DNA of 64,000 nt from UMGS172 sp045578845 (GCA_045578845.1 JAZNLA010000061.1:1-64000); one strand, 5' to 3'. Positions 33,051 through 42,123 are shown, numbered from the stretch's first letter. Translations and numbers: made by a program. The notes: a model not told the origin generated them from the sequence alone.

Positions 33051-33096
33051 AAAAAAATCACCCCAAATTAGTGTTGGCTAACTTGGAGTGATTTAT
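33051..33096 (-). terminator. Hairpin + T-run after prs that also contains the PBP ribosome-binding site
   Basis: On the minus strand AAATCAC-T-CCAA-G-TTAG pairs with CTAA-T-TTGG-G-GTGATTT (two internal mismatches; the strand's 5' arm is 33094-33078), followed by seven Ts running straight into the PBP ATG. It is thus a plausible prs terminator. The Shine-Dalgarno GGGGTGA (33064-33058) lies wholly in the 3' arm, so the same structure would hide it when formed. Confidence 0.75.
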
Positions 33097-33107
33097 TTTT
33101 TGAAAAC

Positions 33108-34235
33108 TTATTTATTGTTATATTTTTCAATAACATTGTTTATGCGGTCAATGGGGTCGAGCAACGAACTTATAGAGTTGTCATAGTTAATGGTATCTAC
33201 TAAGTATGCAACATACTTAGACATCTCAACACGCTGATACCATGGCTTTGTCATAAGTTCTTCGTTTCCGTAGACCAAGTTTGTGGTGAAAATTTTATCA
33301 ATAAGTCCGTCTTTGTAATATTGGTCAAATTTATCGTAACCCTCAACAAATAAACCGAAAGTGGTAAATGCAAAAACGCGGTTGCAGTTTTTCTTTTTGA
33401 GTTGAGCCGCAATATCAAGCAATGAATCGCCCGAAGAAATCATGTCGTCAACAATAATAAGGTCTTTGCCGGTAACATCGTTGCCTAAGAATTCATGTGC
33501 TTCAATGGGGTTTCTGCCGTTGACGATTATAGAATAGTTTCTGCGTTTGTAGAACATACCGAGTTCAACGCCCAAAACCGATGAATAATAAATACAACGC
33601 GACATAGCACCTTCATCGGGTGCAACAATCATAAGGTGGTCGCGATCTATTTTAACATCGGGCACGGTGCGAAGTAATGATTTAATCATCTGATAGGAGG
33701 GTTGTACATTATCGAAACCGCCCAAAGGAATTGCATTGCAAATTCTGGGGTCGTGGGCGTCAAATGTCAAAATGTTTTTTACGCCGAGTGCGGTCAGTTC
33801 CTGCAAAGCCATGGCACAGTCGAGTGATTCGCGTGCCGAACGGCGGTGCTGTCTGCCTTCATAAAGCATGGGCATAATTACGGTAATTCTTCTTGCTTTA
33901 CCGCCCATTGCGGCTATAATTCTCTTCAAATCTTGGAAATGGTCGTCGGGACTCATGGGTACGGTTTGACCGTACATTTTGTATGTAACACCGTAGTTGA
34001 AACAGTCACAAATAATAAATACGTCTAAACCTCTGGCAGTGTGGTCAAATAAACCTTTTGCTTCACCTGTGCCGAATCTCGGACATTTTGCGTTTATAAC
34101 ATAGGTGTGCTCCTCAGGCATACCACGCCACTGTAAAAGATAGTAGTCTACCTTTGAGGCAAACTCTTCACATCCACGCATGGCGACTATTGCCAAATCT
34201 CCGTAAGGCATATGCTTGATAGTAACCGTAGACAT
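33108..34235 (-). CDS. prs: Ribose-phosphate pyrophosphokinase, long atypical form
   Basis: 375 residues from ATG 34235, against about 315 for classic Prs. Makes PRPP from ribose-5-phosphate and ATP. The PRPP loop is LIIVDDMISSGDS (classic DDMIDTAGT), the metal-site region is TFDAHDPRICN, and the catalytic-loop region PMLYEGRQHRRSARES replaces the usual PYARQDK type. About 50 extra residues are spread over the N-terminal half and the C-terminus. GGAGG lies 11 bases before the chosen ATG; an upstream ATG (34310) gives an N-terminus without family similarity. Confidence 0.85.
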   Translation of the reverse strand: MSTVTIKHMPYGDLAIVAMRGCEEFASKVDYYLLQWRGMPEEHTYVINAKCPRFGTGEAKGLFDHTARGLDVFIICDCFNYGVTYKMYGQTVPMSPDDHFQDLKRIIAAMGGKARRITVIMPMLYEGRQHRRSARESLDCAMALQELTALGVKNILTFDAHDPRICNAIPLGGFDNVQPSYQMIKSLLRTVPDVKIDRDHLMIVAPDEGAMSRCIYYSSVLGVELGMFYKRRNYSIIVNGRNPIEAHEFLGNDVTGKDLIIVDDMISSGDSLLDIAAQLKKKNCNRVFAFTTFGLFVEGYDKFDQYYKDGLIDKIFTTNLVYGNEELMTKPWYQRVEMSKYVAYLVDTINYDNSISSLLDPIDRINNVIEKYNNK

Positions 34236-34360
34236 TTTTGACTCATCCTCCGTAAATTTTAAAGTAGGTGCTGTTTTGATTGCACCGTTATCCTGTACAT
34301 CATAACACAAAACCCTTAATATTAAAAGAGTTTTTTTGATATTTGTCGAAATTTTTTCTA

Positions 34361-35104
34361 TTATGTCAAATCGTCTTCCTTGACATCTTTCGGTGCAATA
34401 ATTTTGCCGTTTATTATGAGTTTATATTGCTTTGAATGTAAAATATTTGCAAGGTGTTTCGTATCCTTTATTTTAACATCGGTCGCTATGCCGAATTCAC
34501 CTATTGCACCTGAATAACTTTCATGCGTGTCACTTCCGCAGGTCATTTTAAGACCGTTGTCTTTGGCAAATTTCAGTGCTAAATAATTTCTGTTGTCCCT
34601 TAGTTGATTTTGGCGGCTGCCGTTGTTAACTTCCACACCGTCTAAAAGGCAAGGGTCGGGGGTGATATCGGGGTCGGGAATGTAACTTTCTTCTCTAAAA
34701 GGGTGTGCAACCGCTATAAAACCGCCGTTTTTCCTTACAAATTCCGAAATCTGTTCAATTTCAAAATTTCTATATCCTTTTTCTGCCTTAAATTCTTCGG
34801 GAGTTATGCCGTAGATAAGCACTTCTTTACCGCGTTTTTTGTACCCGTCTTCGACAGCAAAAATAACCTCAAAATCCAAAGTTTCGCCGAAAGCTTTAGC
34901 CTCTAGCCATTCTTTTTCGTAAGCATCTACAAAATCTTCCCAAGGAAGATTTTTATCAACAGCGGAATATCCGCCGTAAAAATGGTTGGTCATGACAATT
35001 CCGTCGAACCCTTTTTCCTTATATTTCGTTATCATATCGGCAAAGGAAGTGTAGGAACATTTACTAGTACCGCTTGTGTGTACATGCATTTCATATTTGA
35101 ACAT
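34361..35104 (-). CDS. PHP-domain phosphoesterase
   Basis: 247 residues. PHP metal-binding motifs: EMHVHTSGTSKCS (HxH) at about 5-17, TNHFYGG, a Glu in FAVEDGYK, AHPFREE, and the closing CGSDTHES. Related proteins include histidinol phosphatase, nucleoside bisphosphate phosphatase and cyclic-nucleotide phosphodiesterases; which applies is not decidable. It is monocistronic or the first gene before prs (50-base gap plus leader), and divergent from thyX. Confidence 0.85.
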   Translation of the reverse strand: MFKYEMHVHTSGTSKCSYTSFADMITKYKEKGFDGIVMTNHFYGGYSAVDKNLPWEDFVDAYEKEWLEAKAFGETLDFEVIFAVEDGYKKRGKEVLIYGITPEEFKAEKGYRNFEIEQISEFVRKNGGFIAVAHPFREESYIPDPDITPDPCLLDGVEVNNGSRQNQLRDNRNYLALKFAKDNGLKMTCGSDTHESYSGAIGEFGIATDVKIKDTKHLANILHSKQYKLIINGKIIAPKDVKEDDLT

Positions 35105-35194
35105 AAAAACACCTCGTTTTACGGTTCTATTATACTATTTTTGTATGAGGTTGGCAACAAATTTTAAAGGGCGGGAAATATTTAAAGTTTGCGG

Positions 35195-35223
35195 TTGCAA
35201 AGGGCCGAAATATTTGGTATAAT
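35195..35223 (+). promoter_or_regulatory. Promoter of thyX-tmk operon
   Basis: TTGCAA (35195-35200), 17-base spacer, TATAAT (35218-35223); a GGGAGG ribosome-binding site follows before ATG 35269. Confidence 0.7.
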
Positions 35224-35268
35224 ATTTGAGAATATAAGCATTTTAATTTTATTTTTAGGGAGGATAAT

Positions 35269-36027
35269 ATGAAGGTTGAACTTTTAGCCTATACCCCCAA
35301 TCCCGAACTTACCGTTGCTTCGGCGGCAAGACTTTGCTATTCGGGTGCAACCATTGACCAAGTAAGGGAAAAACTCACCCCCGAAAAGACGGCGGCATTT
35401 GTTGATATGCTGTCCGAAATCGGACACGAAAGTCCTATTGAACACGCCTCGTTCACATTCGGTATTGAGGGCGTATCGAGGGCACTTTTGGCACAGATTA
35501 CACGCCACCGTATAGCCTCGTTTTCGGTGCAGAGCCAACGTTATGTCAGTGAAAAACAGTTCGAGTATGTCACCCCTCCCGAAATTGCCGACAATGAAGA
35601 GGCACTTGAGATTTTTGGCGAGGCAATGGCAAAAACACAAGAGTATTATGACCGCCTTACCGATATTTTAAAAGCAAAACATAAAGCGGAAATGTTGGAA
35701 AAAGGCATGGACGAAAAATCTGCCGAGCGCGCTGCAGAGAAAAAGGCGATTGAAGATGCACGCTTTGTACTGCCCAATGCCTGTGACACTAAAATGATTG
35801 TCACAATGAACGCAAGAAGTTTACACAATTTCTTCAGACACCGTTGTTGTAACCGTGCTCAGTGGGAGATAAGAGAATTAGCCGAAAAAATGTTGTTCGC
35901 CTGCCGCGAAGTTGCACCTAATCTCTTTAAAAATGCGGGTCCCGCTTGTTTAACAGGACCTTGTCCCGAAGGCAAAATGTGTTGCGGCGAAAGTCTTAAA
36001 ATGAGAGAAAAATATAAACAAAAGTGA
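35269..36027 (+). CDS. thyX: Flavin-dependent thymidylate synthase ThyX
   Basis: 252 residues. Methylates dUMP using methylene-THF, NADPH and FAD. The ThyX signature RHRxxS...SxRY is seen as RHRIASFSVQSQRY (about 80-93); the C-terminal substrate/flavin region is NARSLHNFFRHRCCNRAQWEI. A Cys-rich end (CLTGPCPEGKMCCGE) follows, uncommon and perhaps metal-binding. The next gene is thymidylate kinase, so dUMP to dTDP is encoded in two adjacent genes; a folate enzyme follows three genes on. Confidence 0.95.
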   Translation: MKVELLAYTPNPELTVASAARLCYSGATIDQVREKLTPEKTAAFVDMLSEIGHESPIEHASFTFGIEGVSRALLAQITRHRIASFSVQSQRYVSEKQFEYVTPPEIADNEEALEIFGEAMAKTQEYYDRLTDILKAKHKAEMLEKGMDEKSAERAAEKKAIEDARFVLPNACDTKMIVTMNARSLHNFFRHRCCNRAQWEIRELAEKMLFACREVAPNLFKNAGPACLTGPCPEGKMCCGESLKMREKYKQK

Positions 36028-36036
36028 GTAAAATTT

Positions 36037-36702
36037 ATGGGAAAACTTATAGTTATTGAGGGACTTGACGGCAGCGGAAAGACAACTCAGGTAAATCTTT
36101 TGCCTGAAAAATTAAAGACTTTGGGGGTTGATGCCAAAACGGTATCCTTCCCCGACTATAAAGACCCGTCAAGCACACTTGTAAGAATGTATTTGGGCGG
36201 TGAATTCGGCGAAAGTCCCGACGCGGTAAACGCCTATGCGGCGTCACTGTTTTATGCCGTTGACCGATACGCAAGTTTTAAAAGGCATTGGGAGAAATAT
36301 TATTTAGACGGCGGTGTGGTAATTGCCGGCCGTTATGTTGAGTCTAACGCTTATCACCAAATGGCCAAACTGCCTGAGGATAAATGGGAACAGTATATTT
36401 CTTGGCTTTATGAAACCGAGTATGAAAAAACCTCAATTCCCAAGCCCGATTTGGTCATTTTTCTTGATATGCCTTTGGAAGTTTCGTCTAAACTTATGAC
36501 TTCGCGTTATGAGGGTGATGAGTCAAAGCGTGATATTCACGAAAAGGACCGCGAATATCTGTCGCGTTGCCGAAAAGCGGCGAGATTTGCCGCCGATATG
36601 TGCGGTTGGAAGATTATAAACTGCAGTAAAGACGGCGACCCCAGAACAATCGAGGAAATTTCCGCCGATATTTTAAATTCGGTTTTAGAAGTTACAAAAT
36701 AA
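36037..36702 (+). CDS. tmk: Thymidylate kinase
   Basis: 221 residues. Phosphorylates dTMP to dTDP. P-loop GLDGSGKTTQ at about 9-18; the DRY-like motif appears as AVDRYAS, and the LID/second motif as AGRYVESNAYHQMAKL followed by FLDMPLEVSSKLM. Slightly longer than Bacillus Tmk (about 212). It starts 9 bases after thyX. Confidence 0.93.
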   Translation: MGKLIVIEGLDGSGKTTQVNLLPEKLKTLGVDAKTVSFPDYKDPSSTLVRMYLGGEFGESPDAVNAYAASLFYAVDRYASFKRHWEKYYLDGGVVIAGRYVESNAYHQMAKLPEDKWEQYISWLYETEYEKTSIPKPDLVIFLDMPLEVSSKLMTSRYEGDESKRDIHEKDREYLSRCRKAARFAADMCGWKIINCSKDGDPRTIEEISADILNSVLEVTK

Positions 36703-36716
36703 AGGAGTAATTTTTA

Positions 36717-37262
36717 ATGTATTATATGTTTTTAGCCCCCGGGTTTGAAGAAACTGAGGCTATTGCTCCGCTTGATATTATTCGCCGTGCCGATATTGAA
36801 ATTTATACGGTAGGAATAGGCGGTAAAACGGTAATCGGAGCACATAATATCCCCGTTATTGCCGATGTTATGGACAGTGAAATTTGTCCGAGCGACGACA
36901 TTGAAGGTATTATTTTACCCGGAGGTATGCCCGGTACGCTTAATCTTGAAAAATCGGCGTTTGTGGGTAAGTTTATTGACTACTGTGTCGAAAAAAATCT
37001 GCTTATCGGTGCAATTTGTGCCGCACCGTCTATTTTAGGTCATAAAAATCTTCTGATTGGCAAAAAAGCGGTTTGTTTCCCCGGTTTTGAAGAGCAACTG
37101 TTGGGTGCAACCGTACTTAAAGATGCAGTTTGCACAGACGGAAATATTATCACCGCCTGCGGTGCAGGTGCCGCCATGAAGTTCGGTTTTGAAATTGTGA
37201 AATATATAAGCGGGAAGGCTGTAGCCGACCACTATAAGGACACGATGTTATGCGACCGTTAG
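36717..37262 (+). CDS. DJ-1/PfpI-family protein
   Basis: 181 residues. The DJ-1 nucleophile elbow is clear: LIGAICAAPSILG with the reactive Cys at about residue 101, the acidic partner in APGFEETEAIAPLDIIRRA (Glu near 16) and LPGGMPGTLNLEKS. DJ-1 proteins have been described as glyoxalase/deglycase-like or redox-sensing; the substrate here is unknown. GGAG precedes the ATG. The 3' end overlaps the next gene by 13 bases. Confidence 0.9.
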   Translation: MYYMFLAPGFEETEAIAPLDIIRRADIEIYTVGIGGKTVIGAHNIPVIADVMDSEICPSDDIEGIILPGGMPGTLNLEKSAFVGKFIDYCVEKNLLIGAICAAPSILGHKNLLIGKKAVCFPGFEEQLLGATVLKDAVCTDGNIITACGAGAAMKFGFEIVKYISGKAVADHYKDTMLCDR

Positions 37263-37873
37263 ACATAAGACAGTACAAAACGGAACTTCGTGACTTAATC
37301 AAAGATGAACGCAGAAATTTAAGTGCAGAAGAAAAGGCTAAACTTGACAGCGGTGTTACACGCAATGTTTCAAGGCTCTATCAGTACAGGTCCGCAAAAA
37401 CGGTATTGGTTTATGTATCCACCGCTATTGAGGTTGATACGTTTAAAATTATCGAAAATGCGTGGGCTGACGGCAAAAAGGTTGCCGTTCCGCGTTGTAT
37501 TCCGAATACAAGAAAAATGGAATTTCATTATATAACCTCTTTCGACGATTTGTCTTCGGGGACCTTCGGTGTATTAGAGCCTGACGAAAATTTGCCGATG
37601 GTTCAGGATTTTACGGGCTGCTTAATGCTTTTGCCGGCACTGTCGCTTGACTATTTGGGTTTTAGACTCGGTTACGGCAAAGGATATTATGACCGCTATT
37701 TGGCAAGGTTTAACGGACCGTGTGCGGGTATTTGTTATTCGTCGTGTATACGCCGCCATATGTACCATGGCAGGTTTGACCGACCGGTTGATGTCATTGT
37801 TACCGAAAAATGGATTAAAGATGTAAGTTCCCGCAGAAAAGATGAACGCAAGCGGTTTTTTAACTCAAAGTAA
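37250..37873 (+). CDS. 5-formyltetrahydrofolate cyclo-ligase
   Basis: 207 residues. Converts 5-formyl-THF to 5,10-methenyl-THF with ATP. Family signatures: N-terminal QYKTELRDLIKDERRNLS, then PRCIPNTRKMEFHYI and the ATP/folate loop LDYLGFRLGYGKGYYDRYL near 129-147. The C-terminus is Lys/Arg-rich. It returns stored folate to the pool ThyX consumes, making a functional cluster. Overlaps the DJ-1 gene, suggesting coupling. Confidence 0.92.
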   Translation: MRPLDIRQYKTELRDLIKDERRNLSAEEKAKLDSGVTRNVSRLYQYRSAKTVLVYVSTAIEVDTFKIIENAWADGKKVAVPRCIPNTRKMEFHYITSFDDLSSGTFGVLEPDENLPMVQDFTGCLMLLPALSLDYLGFRLGYGKGYYDRYLARFNGPCAGICYSSCIRRHMYHGRFDRPVDVIVTEKWIKDVSSRRKDERKRFFNSK

Positions 37874-37891
37874 ATACATGAAAGGATGAAA

Positions 37892-39160
37892 ATGTTGGAA
37901 GAGTTTGAAAAAAACAATGGCTTCGACGCTTTAGACCAACCACATGACGCCGCCGAATTAAAAGACGGTGTGCTTGATGACAGCAATTTGTCGGAAGATT
38001 TTGTTATAGGAAAAGACTTTTTTATCGACAGTTCCGAGGCTGATGACATAGCCGTTGCCGAGCAGTCTAAGAGCAAAAAAAAGACAAAGAAAAAGGTTTC
38101 CGCCGGAAAAAGTTGTTTAACTTCGGTTATTTGGATGGCGGCAATTCTTGTAATTGCCATTTCCGCTGCTTCCTTTTTTATGTATTTCGGTATGGACTAT
38201 TTGGGTGTGAGTTTTTCAAAAAACACTACCGAAGAAATTGAGTTTAATATAGCCGAGGGTACAAGTGCCAAAGAGGTTGCGGAAATTTTAGAGGATAAGG
38301 GTATTATAAACAGTTCTCTGTTTTTCAGATTTTTCTGTAAACAAAAGGGGTATGACAGCAAATTCCAGTACGGAATTTACTATTTCTGCAAGCAGGATAC
38401 ATACGAGGATATTGCTGAGGCACTTATAAAACAGGGTGCCCACGGTACCGAGGTTACTGTCACAATCCCCGAAGGTTGGAGTATCGACCAAATAGCCGAA
38501 CGCCTCGAAGCCAACGGTGTTTGTACGGCAAGAGAGTTTAAAGAGGCTGTAAACGAGGCAAACTATGAAAAATACCCTTATGAGTTTATGAACGGCGTGA
38601 AAAATCCGTCACAGGGCGTTCACTATAAATTAGAGGGTTATTTATTTCCCGACACCTACAGATTTTATAATACAGGCGATAAAAGCGGTGCCGAGCAGGC
38701 TATAAAGAAAATGCTTGCCCGCTTTGACGAAATGGTTACCGCCGAAATGCGGGAAAGGGCTGACAGCATGGGTTATTCACTTCATGACTGTATTACAATG
38801 GCTTCTATTATCGAACTTGAGTCAAGTTCTGCCGACTTTGCTACAAAGCAAAGGGTTTCGGGCGTATTTTGGAACAGGCTTAACAACTGGGGCGAGCAGG
38901 CAAAACTACAGTCCGACCCGACCTCGGATTACCCGTATAACAAAGAAAAGTACGATACATATAAAATTGTAGGACTTGCACCGGGTGCCTACTGTTCGCC
39001 AGGCATTGATGCTATAAAAGCGGCTTTATCCCCCGAGGAAAATTGTAAATATTACTTTTTTGTCAGCGATAAAAACATGAGGTTTTACTTTAATGTTACC
39101 AATAAGGAACATAATTCGACCATAAGCCGACTGAAAAGAGAAGGGCTGTGGTTAAAATAA
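37892..39160 (+). CDS. mltG: Endolytic murein transglycosylase MltG (YceG-like)
   Basis: 422 residues. A cytoplasmic acidic N-terminus (about 1-65), one membrane helix (about 75-97), then the extracellular YceG/LytR-like fold. The catalytic Glu lies in ASIIELESSS; VSGVFWNRL and LQSDPTSDY follow, and the end has NKEHNSTISRL, all typical. MltG cuts nascent glycan strands. ATG 37892 is 6 bases after AAAGGA; the ATG at 37886 abuts it. The 3' end overlaps the U32 gene by 13 bases. Confidence 0.93.
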   Translation: MLEEFEKNNGFDALDQPHDAAELKDGVLDDSNLSEDFVIGKDFFIDSSEADDIAVAEQSKSKKKTKKKVSAGKSCLTSVIWMAAILVIAISAASFFMYFGMDYLGVSFSKNTTEEIEFNIAEGTSAKEVAEILEDKGIINSSLFFRFFCKQKGYDSKFQYGIYYFCKQDTYEDIAEALIKQGAHGTEVTVTIPEGWSIDQIAERLEANGVCTAREFKEAVNEANYEKYPYEFMNGVKNPSQGVHYKLEGYLFPDTYRFYNTGDKSGAEQAIKKMLARFDEMVTAEMRERADSMGYSLHDCITMASIIELESSSADFATKQRVSGVFWNRLNNWGEQAKLQSDPTSDYPYNKEKYDTYKIVGLAPGAYCSPGIDAIKAALSPEENCKYYFFVSDKNMRFYFNVTNKEHNSTISRLKREGLWLK

Positions 39161-40368
39161 CGGACAAATGTGAACTGCTGTGCCCTGCAGGCGATTTAAT
39201 ACGGCTTACCGCCGCCGTAGATTTCGGTGCCGATGCCGTTTATTTGGCAGGGCAGGAGTTCGGTATGCGTACTGCCGCAACCAACTTTGGCGAAGAAGAT
39301 TTAAAAAAAGGTATTGAATATGCTCATAAAAACGGCGTTAAGGTTTTTGTGACCTGTAACACGTTGCCGCATAATGACGAAATTCCCCGTCTGCCTGCAT
39401 TTTTGGAAATGTTAGGCTCGCTTTCTGCCGACGGAATTATTGTGTCCGACCTCGGCACTATGAAGATGGCTCAAAAATATGCACCTAAAGCCGAAATTCA
39501 CGTTTCGGTGCAGTCGGGTATCGTGAATTATGCCACCGCCAACGCGTTCTACGATTTAGGTGCTAAAAGAATAGTTGTCGCACGTGAACTTTCTATAAAG
39601 GAAATCGCCGAAATCCGAGAAAAAACACCTAAGGATCTTGACATTGAGGCTTTTGTCCACGGTGCTATGTGTGTTTCTTTCTCGGCAAGGTGTCTTTTGT
39701 CTTCCTATATGACAGGGCGTGATGCCAACCGAGGCGATTGTGCCCAACCTTGCCGTTGGAGTTATTCACTCATGGAAGAAAAACGCCCCGGACAGTATTT
39801 CGATATAACCGAAACCGACAAGGGCACATATATTTTGAACGCCAACGACCTTTGTATGGCTGAACATTTGGGCGAAATGATGTCGGCGGGCGTAACCTCG
39901 TTTAAGATTGAGGGCAGAGCAAAATCCCACTACTACACCGCCGTTGTAACCAACGCCTACCGCGGTGCGTTGGACAGTGCCGTAAAGGGTGAAAAATGCC
40001 CGGAGTGGGTAACGGAAGAACTAAATAAAATCAGCCACCGTCCGTATTCCAAAGGGTTTTATTACGGAAACCCTAAAGGTGAACAAACCTACAAAAACGC
40101 AGGTTATATGAGGGATTATTCGGTTGCAGGCACCGTTATTGGATATGAAGACGGGTGTCTTTTAATGCAACTTAAAAACAAGTTTTTAAAGGGTCAGATT
40201 TTGGACTGTTTGGAACCACAAAATGTGCCGTTCGTCCTTACTGCCGATGTAATGTATAATGAAAAAGGCGAAGAAATTGACTCGGCACCGCACCCAATGA
40301 TGACCGTTAAAATTCCATATGACCGACCTATAAAGACAGGCTCACTGCTTAGAATGAAAACAGAGTAA
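39148..40368 (+). CDS. Peptidase U32 family protein (TrhP/YrrO-like)
   Basis: 406 residues from GTG. The U32 signature is complete: EAFVHGAMCVSFSARCLLSSY, then GRDANRGDCAQPCRW; the conserved Cys residues may hold an Fe-S cluster. Members (TrhP in E. coli, YrrN/YrrO in Bacillus) are now linked to prephenate-dependent 5-hydroxyuridine formation at tRNA position 34; older annotation is collagenase-like protease. The mltG-U32 neighbourhood recurs in Bacillota, supporting the tRNA role by analogy. Confidence 0.88.
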   Translation: MVKITDKCELLCPAGDLIRLTAAVDFGADAVYLAGQEFGMRTAATNFGEEDLKKGIEYAHKNGVKVFVTCNTLPHNDEIPRLPAFLEMLGSLSADGIIVSDLGTMKMAQKYAPKAEIHVSVQSGIVNYATANAFYDLGAKRIVVARELSIKEIAEIREKTPKDLDIEAFVHGAMCVSFSARCLLSSYMTGRDANRGDCAQPCRWSYSLMEEKRPGQYFDITETDKGTYILNANDLCMAEHLGEMMSAGVTSFKIEGRAKSHYYTAVVTNAYRGALDSAVKGEKCPEWVTEELNKISHRPYSKGFYYGNPKGEQTYKNAGYMRDYSVAGTVIGYEDGCLLMQLKNKFLKGQILDCLEPQNVPFVLTADVMYNEKGEEIDSAPHPMMTVKIPYDRPIKTGSLLRMKTE

Positions 40369-40370
40369 AT

Positions 40371-40407
40371 AAAAAATGCAACTGTTTAACACAGTTGCAT
40401 TTTTTTG
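40371..40407. terminator. Bidirectional terminator between the U32 and pseudokinase genes
   Basis: AAAAATGCAACTGT pairs with ACAGTTGCATTTTT around TTAAC, with extra Ts on the plus side. The two flanking genes converge on it; the pseudokinase stop codon is at 40408. Confidence 0.92.
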
Positions 40408-42123
40408 TTATTCTGTAATATTTTCGTTACCAGTACCGGGGGTGGCGGGCTCACCTTGATAGGAATTGATAAATACCTCAATTCTCATATCGGTATTTAT
40501 GTTGACACCCTTTGCAGGCTCGGTTTCAACAACCGTAGCAGGGGGTTTTGTGTCATCCCATTTTTCGGTAAATACGATATTGTCATAATCAAATCCCGCT
40601 TTTAGCAGTTCAAGCAGTGCATCATCGGCACTTTTGCCCGTAACATTTATCATTTGAATGTAGTACGAGCCGAGGCTTACTACAAACTCAACCGTAGTGC
40701 CTTCTTCAACGACGGTGTTCGGGGCAGGTGTCTGCGAAATGATTCGACCTGCGGGAACAGAATCGCTGTACTGTTTTGAAGAAATCTTGAATTTGTAAAT
40801 GTTAGCAAACTGCGGGTCGTAAGCGATATCTGAAAATTCGTTTTTCTCAAAGTCAGGTAACGATGAGAACTTGGTTTCGTCTTCAACGGGGACTTTGGAG
40901 GCAACCGATTCGGTGCTTGCGACAGAATTCAGTCCGTTATTAATTGAATTTCCCGATTCGGTATCGTTTTTGTCAAATACACCCATAAACCATAATACAA
41001 AGAAGATGATTACCGCCAGTAAAAATGCGGTGGCTATACCGGCGACAAGTCCGTATATTTTGCCGGTGTTCTTTTTGGATTTGGATTTGGGTTTGCCGTT
41101 TTGTGCAGTTTCCGAAGTGTGTTTTTGTACAGTGCCTGCGGCGACAACACCTGTGCCGTTTGCAGCAACCGAGGAAATCGACAATCCTTTTCGCATTTCA
41201 TCTATAGAGCGAGTACGGTCGTCGGGAAGCACCTGCAATGCGTTAGCCAAGGTTTCAAGCACCGATTTAGGTGTTTCCCTTGCAATAACGGCAGGAATGG
41301 TCATATTGTCGCTCTCAAGTCGGCTTGTTGCTTCAGGCGGGGGACTGCCGACCAAAGTTCTGTAAATGGTGGCGGCAAAGGCGTAAACGTCGGTCCATGT
41401 TCCCTGAACGCCCGCATCGCCGTACTGCTCAACAGCGGCAAATCCGGGGAAAAGTTGCGAAGTGAGGGGACTTTTGGCGGTGCGTTCGTCGGCAATACAA
41501 AAACCGTTTATACGCAGTTTTCCGTCTTTGCTGACAAAAAGTGTGTCGGGCGAAATTCCGCGGTGGATAATGCCCACCTTGTGCAGTGCCGAAATAGACG
41601 AGATAAGCGGAACAAACAACGACCTCGCTTGGTCCCATTTAAGGGTGTTGCCGTTACGCATTAAAAACTCGCGAAGCGAAATGCCCGGTACACTGCGGGT
41701 GATTCTGTAAGCGGTGCCGTTGGCTTCTCTTATATCCAAAATATCAAACAGTGCGGGAAGTTCGTTGAGTTTAAAAAGTGTCTTTGAAAGTTCCAAAAAT
41801 TTAATCAAAGCATCGTTATAATCGTATTCAAAGCCGGCCTTCATAAGTACCGACTCATCATCGGCACGCTCGCAAAGTCCTACAGGAAAAAATTCTCTTA
41901 TATTGACAACAGCCGAGGTTACCGAGTCGAAACCTAAATATGTAACACCTTCGCCGTTTTGGTCCAAAACCTTGCCGATAATATATCTGCCTTCAAGCAA
42001 CGAAGACGGTTTTAAATATGAGGGGTTTATAGGCTCGTCTGGATTGTAACCGCAAACGGGACACTTGCCCTCTGCAAGTTTTTCACCCATGCAACCGGGA
42101 CAAATCTTTTTAGGGTCAATCAT
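40408..42123 (-). CDS. Zinc-ribbon / kinase-like / PASTA membrane protein, predicted pseudokinase
   Basis: 571 residues from ATG 42123 (AAAGGAAC upstream). Order: a Cys4 zinc ribbon (C8, C11, C21, C24), a Ser/Thr-kinase-like domain (about 43-315), a Lys-rich linker, one membrane helix (about 352-380) and two extracellular PASTA-like repeats (about 425-500, 505-565). Catalytic residues are changed: the VAIK Lys position reads VNIR (Arg76), HRD reads HRG (Gly189), and the DFG region reads RINGF with no Asp. It may therefore bind but not phosphorylate, e.g. as a muropeptide-sensing scaffold. It follows yfbR, possibly as a separate unit. Confidence 0.85.
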   Translation of the reverse strand: MIDPKKICPGCMGEKLAEGKCPVCGYNPDEPINPSYLKPSSLLEGRYIIGKVLDQNGEGVTYLGFDSVTSAVVNIREFFPVGLCERADDESVLMKAGFEYDYNDALIKFLELSKTLFKLNELPALFDILDIREANGTAYRITRSVPGISLREFLMRNGNTLKWDQARSLFVPLISSISALHKVGIIHRGISPDTLFVSKDGKLRINGFCIADERTAKSPLTSQLFPGFAAVEQYGDAGVQGTWTDVYAFAATIYRTLVGSPPPEATSRLESDNMTIPAVIARETPKSVLETLANALQVLPDDRTRSIDEMRKGLSISSVAANGTGVVAAGTVQKHTSETAQNGKPKSKSKKNTGKIYGLVAGIATAFLLAVIIFFVLWFMGVFDKNDTESGNSINNGLNSVASTESVASKVPVEDETKFSSLPDFEKNEFSDIAYDPQFANIYKFKISSKQYSDSVPAGRIISQTPAPNTVVEEGTTVEFVVSLGSYYIQMINVTGKSADDALLELLKAGFDYDNIVFTEKWDDTKPPATVVETEPAKGVNINTDMRIEVFINSYQGEPATPGTGNENITE

